The notes under the pieces are model-generated. The model searched no databases. It was not told where the DNA came from and saw only the letters and a program-made list of their open reading frames with translations. DNA of 64,000 nt, taken from assembly GCA_963854835.1 (NCBI GenBank), contig OY978530.1:5138501-5202500 (forward strand), read 5' to 3'. The first letter of the stretch is position 1. The number at the start of each line of letters is the position of its first letter. Positions 32,344 to 42,900 of this stretch are shown here, in pieces. Source of the DNA: Megamerina dolium. Its lineage: Eukaryota > Arthropoda > Insecta > Diptera > Megamerinidae. The position numbers were made by a program, and so were the translations under genes.

Positions 32344-32976
32344 AACACCTGGGACAAATGTTTCAAAAGGAAAAAAACGGCATACTGAATTAAATATATA
32401 CAATATGGACATGAGTTCAATTTGTCACGCTCATGGTTTAGCAACAACAAGTCACAAGGAAGAGGTACTCAAATACCTGCACCTAGTAAGGGGATCAAGA
32501 GTCCAAGGGGTCCCACGTGTGCAGAGGGATTGCTGACCCATCTTTCCCATAGCAAACGTGGCTGCTATGTAGGAGTGTTTGATGTAGATGATGTGTTCAT
32601 TGAGTTTCCTCAGTTTCATTGACGGTATTCTGTTCTGTTCTTATTACTATAAAAAAGAAGCTGATTTTGTTCGTTGAGCGAAAACAGCATTTGATGACTT
32701 TACCTCTGAAATCGTTAAACAAGTGAGGTTGCAGTACCTGGGAGAACTATAGAGGTAGTCCTCATTAAAGTATAGATTTTGGAAACAGAGACACAGGAAG
32801 TATCTTTTCGAATATACTTGGGTGTTTGGGTGAGACATTGGGTAGTGTGACAGACAACACAATGTATATCCCAATGATCAACGCGAATACAGATTCGTAT
32901 ATTATAAATAATGAGTTGAAAATAAATTTAATTAAAATTATTCATTTGGAACACGTCAGGTAAACAAACTGTTATT
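32344..32976. other. Unassigned spacer
   Basis: Short open stretches on both strands (for example 32422-32622 + and 32647-32874 -) but no recognised family. Confidence 0.45.
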
Positions 32977-33305
32977 AGGTAAAATAATTATTCCTAGCTC
33001 TTCTCCTTGGAATTCTCCGATAAGTTTGGTCCCAAAGAAAGCGGGAAAAGAAGGTAAAAAAATGGATCCTAGTAGTAGATTTCAGAAAATTATATGATGA
33101 CACCATTAAACAAGTTTTTCCTATTCCCTCCATCAGAAAATATAAGATCAGTTAGGAAATAACTATCACTACGCTTAATCTGCCCAGTGGGTATCATCAC
33201 ATATTAATGAAAGAATCAGACAGAGGAAAACCCGATTTAAGTTCAGGTGTCGGACATTATGAATGCAATTTAAGTTAACAGGGCGATTTGCTACTTTTTA
33301 AAAAT
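32977..33305 (+). pseudogene. Ty3/gypsy reverse transcriptase remnant
   Basis: Reads IIPSSSPWNSPISLVPKK, then after a one-base shift WILVVDFRKLYDDTIKQ, FPIPSI, LNLPSGYHHI and MKESDRGKPDLSS. These are the N-terminal palm motifs of gypsy RT (the NSPxxLVxKK and VDFRKLN blocks). The Asp of the usual LDLxSGF(H) block is changed to Asn. It ends at the jockey remnant near 33306-33340. Confidence 0.8.
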
Positions 33306-34189
33306 TAATGAATCACCTTTACATTTTCTAGAAACTCTTTAAAAATTTGAGAATAAGGCGCATTAGAAATTCGAATAATCACAAAAACGTCATACTTGAG
33401 CATGCGTTTGGTTTCCGAGAGAAGCACAGCACTATCGAACAAGTCCACCCCATTGTAAACACTACACAAGACACATACGAAAGAAAGCAGTACTGTTCCG
33501 CAGTATTTTTTGATATAATCGAAGCATTTGATAAGGTGTGGCATTAAGAACTTCTGCACAAATTAAAGAATATGTTAGGGTCCAACATCCACATGTTACT
33601 GGGAAGCTACCTTTCAGGTCGGCAATTTGTGGTAGGACATAAATGCTTCACCTCAATTGAATATCCCATTCAGGCTGGAGTACCACAAAGCCGCGTATTG
33701 AACCCCTTCTCTATACGTTATGCGCTGGTGATATGCCGACCAACGACAATACTGTCACCTACACTTTTGCAGATGATGCAGCCATATCAAGACCCGATTG
33801 GCAACTTCTCCAAGAACATGTAAATACTCACCAAGAATGGCTTGACTGCTAGAGAACAAAAGTCAATGAGTCCATATGCGTTCACATCACTTTCAGTTCT
33901 TGATACCTCAGGTTTTAAACACAAAATATCTCGGAATGCATCTCGATCGTAGGCTCACATGAACAAAGCATATAAGTACCAAAGCAACACAAACAAAGCT
34001 TAAAGTAAATGAATTGGCCTGGTTCTTAAACAAAGAGTCTAAGCTCAAATTGGGCTATAAAGTTGTCATTAAACCCATATGGACATACGGTATCCAACTT
34101 TGGGGTATTGCATCACCACCAAAATGTGGGAAAATTCCAAGGAATCCAATCTAAAATCCTTCGAATGATTACCAATGCTCCTTGGTATA

Positions 34190-34193
34190 TTAA
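34190..34193. repeat. TTAA target duplication (left)
   Basis: TTAA immediately precedes the GGGGGAATATACACC terminus; partner at 35819-35822. Confidence 0.85.
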
Positions 34194-35818
34194 GGGGGAA
34201 TATACACCTGAAAGGTCAAAAAAATAGATTTTTTTTTCTTTATGTTTTCTTTACGCTTGTCTTAGAAGTGTCTAGTCTAGCAAAAATTCGAAGAAATAAA
34301 GATACAGTGCACACCTCTGCGAAAGCGTCTTGCTGACTCTCGGCGACTCGCCACCGATAGGCATCTTGACGGCGAATGGTGGCCAGGCGCCATTTTTCTT
34401 ATCAGTTTGGAAGAGGATGCACCCTTTTCTATGCACTGGATTACGTTTACAAAGGTTGTTCGAGAAAATTTAGTGGAGTATTGTCAGTCGATTCAAATCC
34501 ACTAATGCGTGCGTTTTGTCGAAAATTTTGTTTTGAAATAAAACATTCGGAGAAAAATGGGCACGCGTAAAGGTTCTCGAGTAAGTCGCAAATTGGAGAG
34601 TTTTCGAAAATCTCGCCCGAAAAAAAAGTGCCGGCTAATCGTTACGAAGCTAAAAAAGCGGAATTGAGTGCCAGCACCATTGCAAAAAAATTAAAAACTG
34701 GACGAGATACTACAGTGCCACAAGATTCAAGTATTGGATATCGAATTTTGAACTTTGTGACAGTGTTTTCGTCCGTGTCAGAATACGTGAAATGCAAAAC
34801 GTGTGGAGGTGATGTGCAGTTTTCAGAAGAAAGCGTCCGAGGGCTGGGATTCAAACTTCTAATTTCGTTCCCATCGTGTAACCCAACTGCAGTACCTTCG
34901 TGTCCTTACGTGAAAACAGCTTACGAAATAAATGCACGATTCCATTTTGCAATGCGATCATTGGGGATCGACATTATAGTAAAAAACATTCGTACTGCCG
35001 CTTCGAGTGTTTGTGATCATTTATTGAAACAAGCTGTCAAGAAAATAGAGAAGAAGTTCATAAACAACATCCCAGTAGTAGTGATAAAGAACTGACTGTT
35101 TCTGGTGACGCCACCTGGCGAAAACGTGGTTTTTCATCATTATTCGGAGTTGCTGTTCTGATTGGCCACTTCACAGGAAAAGTTGTAGATTTCATTGTGA
35201 AGTCTCGTTTTTGCACTTCATGTGTGTACTGGAATAAGCACATTAATTTTGATATTTACCTTGTACTCAACTTTCAATCGCGTTTTTCTCGAAACCATGT
35301 TTTCCAAACCGGTGACCACGATAACTCGGAAACCACTGTACCGATCACCTTGAGTTTTATAGTGTTCATTTAATACATAATTATCTAGTCTTTATCGTAG
35401 GGGTTTTTTTTTAGAAGCCTAGATTTTGTTTTATCGACAAAATAAGAACGATTTTTGATCTCAAAATGCTACTTTCAGTTTCAACACTCGCCAATTCGTA
35501 AAAAAAAATTATTTTAAAAAACCCCTACGACAAAGACTAGATTATAGTCTAAATTTTATTAATCTTTTTCATTTTTGTCATTCTGATGATTACAGATAAA
35601 ATGAGAATGGTCACCGCGAAGGACTTCACTTTTGCGACAGTTGAAAGATGAGGTGTGTACTTAACTAATATTGTAAATAAAATAAAAAAAAAATTTGACA
35701 TGTTCTGGAAAGTAAGCGCTTTCATTGGGAAAAAAATCCACCCAATAATGCGTATAGGTTTTCTACAAAAAATTCATGAAAATAGCCTATTTTGGCGCTC
35801 CTAGGTGTATATTCCCCC
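34194..35818 (+). mobile_element. Kolobok/Mutator-like DNA transposon, TTAA duplicated
   Basis: Terminal inverted repeats of about 16 bp (GGGGGAATATACACCT at both ends, inverted) are flanked by TTAA on each side. Removing the element and one TTAA rejoins the jockey-2 RT in frame. Length 1625 bp. An internal inverted repeat (35385-35409 with 35516-35540, CTAGTCTTTATCGTAGGGG type) lies in the 3' half and may be a second nested element. The transposase is incomplete, so this is a deletion derivative. TTAA duplication occurs in piggyBac and Kolobok; the transposase motif favours the latter. Confidence 0.82.
34557..35240 (+). pseudogene. Kolobok/Mutator-like transposase, N-terminal part with two frameshifts
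   Basis: A start at 34557 (MGTRKGSRVSRKL) goes out of frame in an A-run near 34620. The longest segment is 34628-35095, with a C-x2-C pair (VKCKTCGGDVQFSEE) and FKLLISFPSCNPTAV. A second shift near 35064 leads into VSGDATWRKRGFSSLFGV and GKVVDFIVKSRFCTSC. The GDATWRKRG block matches the first catalytic-Asp motif (DGTWxxRG) of the insect Kolobok/Mutator-like transposase family, with the downstream CxxC. Sequence after YWNKHINF is lost, so the other catalytic residues are absent. Confidence 0.7.
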
Positions 35819-35822
35819 TTAA
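35819..35822. repeat. TTAA target duplication (right)
   Basis: TTAA immediately follows the GGTGTATATTCCCCC terminus, matching 34190-34193. Confidence 0.85.
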
Positions 35823-36069
35823 AAACTCCAATATCCATAGAGACATACACATTCCGATTGTAACTGATGAAGTTTCAACATTTGTTAAGAACTACGTAAC
35901 TAACCTTTAGAGGCATCCCAATTCTTTGGCGTTATGCCTACTAAAAAGTCAAGGACATATCCTCCTAAAGAAAAACGGCGTTTTAAAATTAAACGCAATT
36001 TGATTGTATTGTGTATGATTTACATCATATTTTTTTCCTTAAACGTAATTCCTCAAAGCATTGGGTCAG

Positions 36070-36091
36070 TCAGTATATATATATATTTATA

Positions 36092-36163
<72 letters not shown>
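36070..36163. repeat. (AT)n microsatellite
   Basis: Alternating AT array. Confidence 0.95.
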
Positions 36164-36166
<3 letters not shown>

Positions 36167-36214
36167 GAAAAGAAGCTCGGCCAATAAACCCTTGGGGGCT
36201 TTAAGTGCCACATA
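36164..36214 (+). mobile_element. SINE 3' tail fragment
   Basis: GAAGCTCGGCCAATAAACCC and GGGGCTTTAAGTGCCACATA match the last ~50 bp of the SINE on the plus strand. Confidence 0.85.
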
Positions 36215-36230
36215 TATATATCTATATATA

Positions 36231-36287
<57 letters not shown>

Positions 36288-36305
36288 TTATATATATATA
36301 TATAT

Positions 36306-36357
<52 letters not shown>

Positions 36358-36377
36358 ATATATATATAGATATATAT
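36215..36377. repeat. (AT)n microsatellite between two convergent SINE tails
   Basis: AT array with CT interruptions, bounded by the 3' ends of a plus-strand and a minus-strand SINE. Confidence 0.95.
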
Positions 36378-36704
36378 ATGTGGCACTTAAAGCCCCAAAG
36401 GGCTCATTGGCCGAGCTTCTTTTCTATTATTGTTGTGCGTGTTAAATTTTGGACAATATTAGAAGCGACCTACTTATTTTAGCCGGTTCCGAACTGCAGA
36501 ACACTTGTGACATCACTTTTTCTGAGCTTTGTCACAGAGTTCTTTAAGAAGCTTTTTCATGGCAAGTTGTTACTCTTGGAAGAATTGCCAATTGCTTGCC
36601 GACAGGTGGGTACCGTTCGAAAGAAAAATCTTATCTATATTAAATTTCTTATGCATCAGCCGGGGATTGAACCACGACCTACAGATCAGAAGGCGAACAC
36701 ACTA
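36378..36704 (-). mobile_element. SINE copy, A box missing
   Basis: Minus-strand SINE, tail at 36378 and B box near 36660. The head stops after GTGTTCGCCTTCTGATC, so the A box is absent. Otherwise very close to the copy at 23231-23584. Confidence 0.9.
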
Positions 36705-36930
36705 TAAAAAATACGACTTGCCCGGGATGTGTCTGGGATCAGTCGCAAAGGAAATACATTTTTTATATTATTTTTAGTTCTTACATGGCTGCCACATCGA
36801 AGTGAAACCGCTAAAAGGGTTGGTATTCTACAGTACTTTCAGGTGTAATCGAGTATAGGTAAAAACAAATGTAGGACTCAAACATAAAATATTTAATATC
36901 TCTTCAAATTAGATACAAATTGCTCTATAT
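36705..36930. other. Unassigned spacer
   Basis: No feature recognised. Confidence 0.4.
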
Positions 36931-37360
36931 TAATATCGCCAGTCTTGATCGCTGTAATGATTCCCAGCTTTTAAACGCTTTCAGCTTTTAAATTTTCTGA
37001 AATTATGATGACGCCTTATCCATACATAACAACTGCGTCCCCAGTAAAAAATATTTTAATAAGATTTTATCAAAGTATCGAAGAGTTTTGGAGAATGCTT
37101 TCGGGCACTTGAAAGCGGGAATTCGAAGGATTGGCAAAGGGTTAGACAATGATATAGACAACACAACATTAATAATAAACGCTTATTGTGTTTTACACAA
37201 TTTTTAGATGACCACAATGAAGCCATGAACACTCATTGGCTGCAGCAAAGTGGAATCTCAAACCAGGAACATTCAGAGTACACCTCGAAGATAAACGACA
37301 CGAACATCGCAGTTAAAACAATAACAAATACTATCAATCAATATCTCACAGGTAATTAAC
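36931..37360 (+). pseudogene. PIF/Harbinger transposase C-terminal fragment
   Basis: Starts with a degraded DRCNDSQLLNA-like block, then reads clearly from 37010: HNNCVPSKKYFNKILSKYR, RVLENAFGHLKAGIRRIGKG, NTTLIINAYCVLHNF. A one-base deletion in a T-run (about 37203-37207) shifts the frame before DDHNEAMNTHWLQQSG. It ends at TAA near 37359. The E in ENAFG is the last catalytic residue of the DDE nuclease of Harbinger transposases. The first two Asp regions are absent, and no terminal repeats were identified. Confidence 0.78.
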
Positions 37361-38220
37361 ACTATTGAGCCATTTTTATTTATTAAAACATTGTATAATT
37401 GCCTAAGCATTCAGAATTTTCAATATGTTTTTGCAAAAGTACATTAATCTTCTATTCAACTGGCAAAAAATGTTTATCTGATCCTCTTATATCTAATATC
37501 TCTCTCCACCATAAGTACAACTTTCGTCTTGGAATGACACTGAAGTACACTTTTGTATGTCATCTTGATTTTCCAAAAAACCAACATCTGAAGCAGAATT
37601 AGCTATACAATTGAAGCAAATTTGTTCTGACTTTGAGAAATGCTGTCTTCCGCTTATTAATTTTACAATTGCCCAAAATTAGATTTGCTTTGGTATATAA
37701 ACCCCATCCACATTGTGAGCCAATCTACTTCTTCTCTTTTCTGATAGAGAAGCCAATTAGAATTTCATTTCAAAATATTCAAACGTATATTATTTGTATT
37801 TGTATTTGTTGTGCAGTTTTATTTTAGTTTCCTCAGCGGTGTACTGCACTCGTCTTCAAAGAATTGCCGAAGACATTTACCGTAATTTGATCAACCAAAC
37901 GGAATGCTAACTAATTTAGATTAATATTTAATTTGATAATTTCCGCTTAATGTATTCTTTAATATCTTTCATTTGATAAATATTTTAACTTTGTAGCTAT
38001 CGTAGTTTAGTCAAGCTAAGAAGTATCATATATACAAGTGAAGCTAATAAAGGCGTGTTAAAAAGACCACCATCATCATGGCGAGTTACCATTAAACAAA
38101 TAATACAAATGTTAATGTTTACAATTCACAAAAAAAAAGTTATTATTTATTATTAAAATTATATTAAATTATTATATGAAAATATTATGTATTATTATTT
38201 CATAATGATAAAATTTTCTG
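37361..38220. other. AT-rich stretch with one ambiguous minus-strand open segment
   Basis: On the minus strand, about 62 codons (37670-37485) are open with Ser/Asp-rich content (SASDVGFLENQDDIQKC) and end in TAG. Harbinger elements often carry a second ORF in the opposite direction, so this could be its tail, but no Myb/MADF motif is visible. The rest is AT-rich. Confidence 0.35.
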
Positions 38221-38556
38221 TCTTTCCGAGCCAAAATATGGACATATGCATATTTTGCCTCGTGACATAGTTTTCATAATTGTAAAATACATATCTACCC
38301 ATACAAATATTGCTCATAGTTGTGAAATACACAATCCAAGACATAAATATTTCAAATACTTGTGAAATGCAGGAACATTGAGGCATATGAGCTGCAACTG
38401 AGTGTGAAAATTCTGACTAATTAGTTTCCCACACAATTCGTACTACGATATTTTAGTTCTACATTACTTACCACAGCAGACGCTTACGTCAGCATACTGA
38501 AGTGTTTAGGGATACTAAAGGTATGTTGATTCCTCAAGTGTGAGAGTATTAATGAA
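38221..38556 (+). repeat. R2 dispersed repeat, copy b
   Basis: Matches copy a across GAGCCAAAATATGGACATAT, GCATATTTTGCCTCG, GAGCTGCAACTGAGTGTGAA and TTTCCCACACAATTCGTA, with small indels. No coding content. Confidence 0.75.
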
Positions 38557-38609
38557 GTGGATCAATTCAATTCAATCAATTATGGATTACAAATGGGTAT
38601 GTGCGTACA

Positions 38610-38949
38610 TGCCGTAGCTCAGTGGTTAGTGTGTTGGCCTTCCGATCTGTAGGTCATGGTTCAATCCCCGGATGATGCATAACAAATTTAATATCGAAAG
38701 TTTTTTCTTTTGAACGGTATCCACCTGTCGGCAAGCAACTGGCAATTATTCCGACAGTAACAACTTGCCATGAAAAAGCTTCTAAAATAACTCTGTGACA
38801 AAGCTCAGAAATAGTGATGTCACAAGGGTTCTGCCGTTCGGAACCGGCTAAAATAGGTAGTTCCCTCCTAACACTGTCCAAAAATTTAACACGCACAACA
38901 ATAATAGAAAAGAAGCTCGGCTAATGAGCCCTTTGGGGCTTTAAGTGCC

Positions 38950-38953
<4 letters not shown>
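38610..38953 (+). mobile_element. SINE copy (plus strand)
   Basis: A box TAGCTCAGTGG at 38615-38625 and B box GGTTCAATCCC at 38658-38668, followed by the standard body and the tail GGGGCTTTAAGTGCCAT. Runs directly into an AT microsatellite (38955-39007). Confidence 0.92.

Positions 38954-39008
<55 letters not shown>
38954..39008. repeat. (AT)n microsatellite
   Basis: Pure AT array at the 3' end of the SINE. Confidence 0.95.
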
Positions 39009-39016
<8 letters not shown>

Positions 39017-39169
39017 TACATTCCTGTATGGAAAAAATGTATATAAGCTGCTGAATTAGTGAAATAGAAGAGTTGTGAGTTGACAGTGATTAGTGAAATA
39101 TGTAAATACTGCGAAGACCGAAAAGTAATGTGAAGACATCAAATATTACAAGAGCAAGTATAATTAACT

Positions 39170-39640
39170 TCATTCTATTTCTGAAGCGAATGATTACGGG
39201 CGATGAAAAATTGATCACATACGTCAATATTGTGCGAAAAAGATCATGGACGAAGTGAGATGAAGCTTCACAAACGGTTGTGAAACATTATGACCTGGCA
39301 AAAACTGAGAGAGCTGGGCTGAGAAGATTTGATGCATCCACCATATAGCCCATGCCTTGCACCTGCAGATTATCATTTGTTTCAATCTCTGGAGAATTCC
39401 CTTAATGGTGTAAATTGAAATTCCATAGAGGCATGCAAAATGCACTTGTACCAGTTTTTCATTCAGAAAACCCAGAACAGATGGAATAATGGCTTTACCC
39501 CAAAAAAGCAAAAGGTTATCAATCAAAACGGCACATATTTAGTTTAATAACGCATGTTTCAAATATAAGAAAAAAGTGTTTCGTTTTTGGTCAAATTTTT
39601 AACCGAACTTTTTCGAACACCCAATATTTTGCATTAAGGT
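39170..39640 (+). pseudogene. Mariner transposase remnant
   Basis: Reads FLKRMITGDEKLITYVN with the first catalytic Asp, then VRKRSWTK, a TGA, and DEASQTVVKHYDLA. An internal deletion removes the HDNARPH region with the second Asp. It resumes at HPPYSPCLAPADYHLFQSL, where the expected third catalytic Asp (YSPDLAP) is Cys. A tail like QKVINQNGTYLV follows, then a 3' end CGAACTTTTTCGAACACCCA. This is the DD34D mariner layout, plainly dead. Confidence 0.82.
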
Positions 39641-40059
39641 TGCAATGAAGGAAGGTAGTTCTAGTTGTTACAACCATTATTGTTCTGTCCCATTGCCCAG
39701 AATTTGCTTCTCTAAAAACCAACTTTGGTCTTTCGTTGTTATACCTATTGCCTCAATTATTAGAATTGAAAATTGGTTGGCGAAAATTCAACCGGAATTC
39801 AACCATTGAATTCGTATTTATGGATTAGTATTCTAATATTGATAATAAATTCTTATAAACTCCTGATTTCTTACTTACTCCTGATAATATCACCCTCTCA
39901 TTCCTCAGAGGGCGGTAGAAACCGATTACGTCTTCAGCAGCAGTAGTCATGGAATGGGATATATGTGTCCACTATGCGCATGTATCATCAAGAGAGGGAG
40001 CGTTCTGCATAAGCAGATCCTTAGAGCGTGGCGGATATTAGGCTGATGTTGAAGAACTT
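39641..40059. other. Unassigned spacer
   Basis: Part of 39900-40059 may be the decayed start of the following LOA-like remnant, but no motif is certain. Confidence 0.35.
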
Positions 40060-40930
40060 TGTCTTAATGCGGATTCTTTTCAACTATAACTGCTATGACC
40101 AATATCAGCAACAATATAGACGACTCAGACTCAGCAGAAACTCCCAATAAAGCACTAAGGATCTCATGTTCGATACAGAATACATGGGGCAATCCTAAAT
40201 CGCCGCAGTTCAGTACTCTGAAAGAAGAGTGCCGCAAGTTATTCAACCTTGCCCAACCACGCACTTAGAGATAGACTGGGCAAGCTATAAAGCTGCCCTC
40301 AGATAACATAAGTATGGTCTTAGAAAATGCCAGGACAAATCTTGGAAAGTCTCTGTGGTGATACAGAAGATGTTTCTGAGGTATTTCGACTTGGAAAAAT
40401 CCTCTCTACTACTCCGTTCACTCTAAGTGTCCTGGAAAAACCAGATAAAACTTGAAACGAGCATGGAAACGTTACAATTACGAGCATGAAAACGTTACAA
40501 TTACAAGTGAATAAACACTTTGCTGATGACCTCTCAGTGAGGACGGACAGTCACTTCCCGTTCAATAGGTCAACCATCATGACAGAGAAGATCGTATGAA
40601 CGATTAACTCCTTTAAGTTTTACAAATCAGCAGGTGCTGATAGAATATTTCCGGCTCAACTACAAAGCGTAGCTGATTTACTGGCAGATACAGATATTTA
40701 GAGGCTAAGCATTGCTTATATTCCATCATTGGTATCGACGCTACAGAAATACTTTCACCACAAAGCGTATAGGCTCGCGGTCTTCCTGGATACTGAGGGA
40801 GCCTATTTATAATAAGTAGACTTGTAAGTTTCGTGCTAGGTGAATCCACTGCCACTAAACGAATAAGAAGGGGAACGCCTCAAGGAAGTGCCATCTTAAT
40901 GTACTTTTAAAGGAAATAGAAATTACTTTC
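40060..40930 (+). pseudogene. LOA-4: degraded LOA-like ORF2 remnant (linker and RT)
   Basis: Near 40190-40250 it reads SPQFSTLKEECRKLFNLAQP, the linker that in LOA-1 reads VEIITLRKECRQQFNRAK. Near 40610 it reads FYKSAGADRIFPAQLQ (RT finger block). Near 40770 AVFLDTEGAY resembles motif A, and RRGTPQGS-like sequence follows near 40870. Stops are frequent, and a short direct repeat (ATGAAAACGTTACAATTACA type) lies at 40460-40505. Confidence 0.65.
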
Positions 40931-40949
40931 GTACAGAAGCCAATCTTGA

Positions 40950-41935
40950 CTATGCCAAAATAAAATACTAATTTATTAAAAAGTTACTCTGAAGTATATA
41001 CCACTACAATGGAAAATTTCTGAAATCATAATGATTCCAAAACCTGGAAAAATCCCAATGAAGCAACTTCCTACCGTCCGATATCTTTACTTCTACTGTT
41101 GGGGAACTTATTTGAAAAACTATTGCCGAACGCCTGAAAGAAGTAATTACAGTCAATCAACTCATACCTTCAAATCAATTTGGATTTAGAGAAAAACATT
41201 CAACGATTGATCAAATACATAGAATAGTCCATACGATTGAAGAAGCTTTTGAAAAAAGACATGTCTGTTCCGCAATATTTCTAAATGTGGTGCAGACTTT
41301 TGATAAAGTCTGGCATGAGGGCCTGTTTAACAACCTGAAATTATCGCTTCCGATACAGTTCACTGATCTTCTGGAATCGTACATAAAAGAACGTTACTTC
41401 CGTATTGAACTAGGCCAATCGTATTCCAATATTAGGAAAATTAATGACGGTGTTTCGCAAGGCAGCATTCTTGGACGTTAGAACTATCGGTACAAAACAA
41501 AATTGCAATTTACAACAAAATATTAAAACCGGTTTGGACGTAAGGAATCCAATTATAATTATGTACTGCAAACTCCAACAGCATTTTCAAAACAGGCATC
41601 TAAACAGTGTTTAGAGGCATCGTTAACGCTCCGTGGTATGTAAGGAACGACGACCTATATAGAAACCTATGAATGCGTAAATTCGCAGATGTCATAAATA
41701 TAATCGCTGCTAAGCACGCAAAAAGGCTACATCATCATATAAATACTGAAGCTTCATCCCTTTGATTAAAGCAATATACACAAGAAGGCTAAAAAGAACT
41801 AAACCACCGGATCTTGTGGTTAACACTTTATAACTGAATTTATAATCTGAAAAATATTACTTGTTAGTGTAGAACTAGGTGTAATTAAATGAAATGTATT
41901 CTATTTTATTACCGTTTCAATAAAAAAAATTATTA
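40950..41935 (+). pseudogene. Jockey-3: degraded jockey-clade RT remnant
   Basis: Motifs in order: EIIMIPKPGKIP (about 41020), LITVNQLIPSNQFGFREKHS (41150), AIFLNVVQTFDKVWH (41270; the motif-A Asp is Asn) and VSQGSILGR, then a stop at 41479-41481. The FADD region is deleted; the sequence resumes at the thumb (IYNKILKPVWT) and FRGIVNAPWYVRNDDLYRN. An AT-rich 3' UTR with an A-run ends near 41935. Confidence 0.78.
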
Positions 41936-42770
41936 AAAAGTTCCAAACTTCCCTTCCTGAGAGAAGCATCTGGAAGGAAGAATGGCTTTTCTTTAATTAC
42001 ATCCACTTTTTTACAGACGGCTCCAAGCTGGATGGAAAGGTAGACGGAGATATTTATTGGAAACTCTTGAATCTGGACATTAAGTTTTGTCTGCCTGATC
42101 ACTATATTGTGTTTGAGGAAATCAAAGATATTCCCACAGCTTTAGCTTGGATCAAGTCGAAAATAATTTTTTGCGGAGAAATTTGTGTTTTGAGTGATAG
42201 CCAAGCTACCATACAAGTCTTCGATTCATTTCTCTTGAAGTCGGAGACCTCCATTGACTGCCGCAGATATTTTAAGGAGATGGCAGAATAGAACAACTTA
42301 GTGCTACTCGTGCATAACGGTATGAAAGGAAACTGTAGAGTAGATGAGCTCACGATAGAGGGGACAAAAGCAACGCCAAGCGAGGAAAATAGATTATTGG
42401 CAGTCCCAATTTGCATATGTAAACTCAAACTGGAAAGAACAACATTTTCTGCCTTCCAATGAAGATGGACTGAATCTCCCATCTGTGGCACGGCTAACTG
42501 GCTGTGGCCTTAAGAAGAAAGGCACATCAACTGTTGTAGGAGTTGTCACGGATCATCTCATGCGTGACTTCTGTAGAAACTGCAGAAAGGAAGAGCTTGA
42601 AACCGTCACGCATCTGCTATGCAAATAACCTGCACTATGCAAAATACGAAAATTATTTATAGGTTTTTCCTACTTTCAGGATCTAGCCCTACTTTCAGAG
42701 ATAATAATAGGTAATCGTCTGAAATTTATATATAAATCCAAATGGTTCAGCGAGGACTTGGAATAGAAAT
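41936..42770 (+). pseudogene. LOA-like RNase H and C-terminal finger remnant
   Basis: Reads FFTDGSKLDGKVDGD (about 42010), CLPDHYIVFEEIKDI and VCVLSDSQATIQVFDS (42180). The last RNase H block is VHNGMKGNCRVDEL, and a finger with FCRNCRKEELETVTHLLC lies at about 42568-42630. This is the 3' end of an I/LOA-group ORF2 with stops in between. It abuts the jockey-3 tail. Confidence 0.7.
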
Positions 42771-42900
42771 ATCCGCGTTGTCTACATTACAAATTCTTCG
42801 AAGAAATACAGAGAGTTTTATATTTTCCTTTCCGAATTTTCCGAATACTGTAATTGGAATTAATTTGGATTATTTAAATATGTAACCATTACAATACAAA
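42771..42900. other. AT-rich spacer
   Basis: No feature recognised. Confidence 0.5.

Larger units (their letters stand above)
33340..36060 (+). mobile_element. Jockey-2: decayed jockey-clade element, split by a DNA transposon
   Basis: Part 1 (33340-34193) has FGFREKHSTIEQVH, AVFFDIIEAFDKVWH, a degraded QGSVLGPL block and KPIWTYGIQLWG. It is followed by a TTAA-bounded insertion. Part 2 (35819 to about 36060) resumes exactly where the thumb stopped, with NIHRDIHIPIVTDEVS. Related to but clearly older than the jockey at 49 kb. It has several stops and shifts; the FADD area is reduced to fragments near 33760-33790. Confidence 0.82.

Noticed and set aside
34190..35822. piggyBac assignment based on TTAA
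   Set aside because: Termini lack the usual CCC(T/A) start, and the transposase carries a GDATWRKRG motif rather than piggyBac motifs.
37485..37670. Minus-strand open segment, possible second Harbinger ORF
   Set aside because: Too short, no start codon and no Myb or MADF motif; kept only as an ambiguous note.
38610..38680. Possible tRNA gene
   Set aside because: A and B boxes are present, but the same head recurs joined to the same body in many copies and does not fold into an obvious full tRNA; it is a SINE head.
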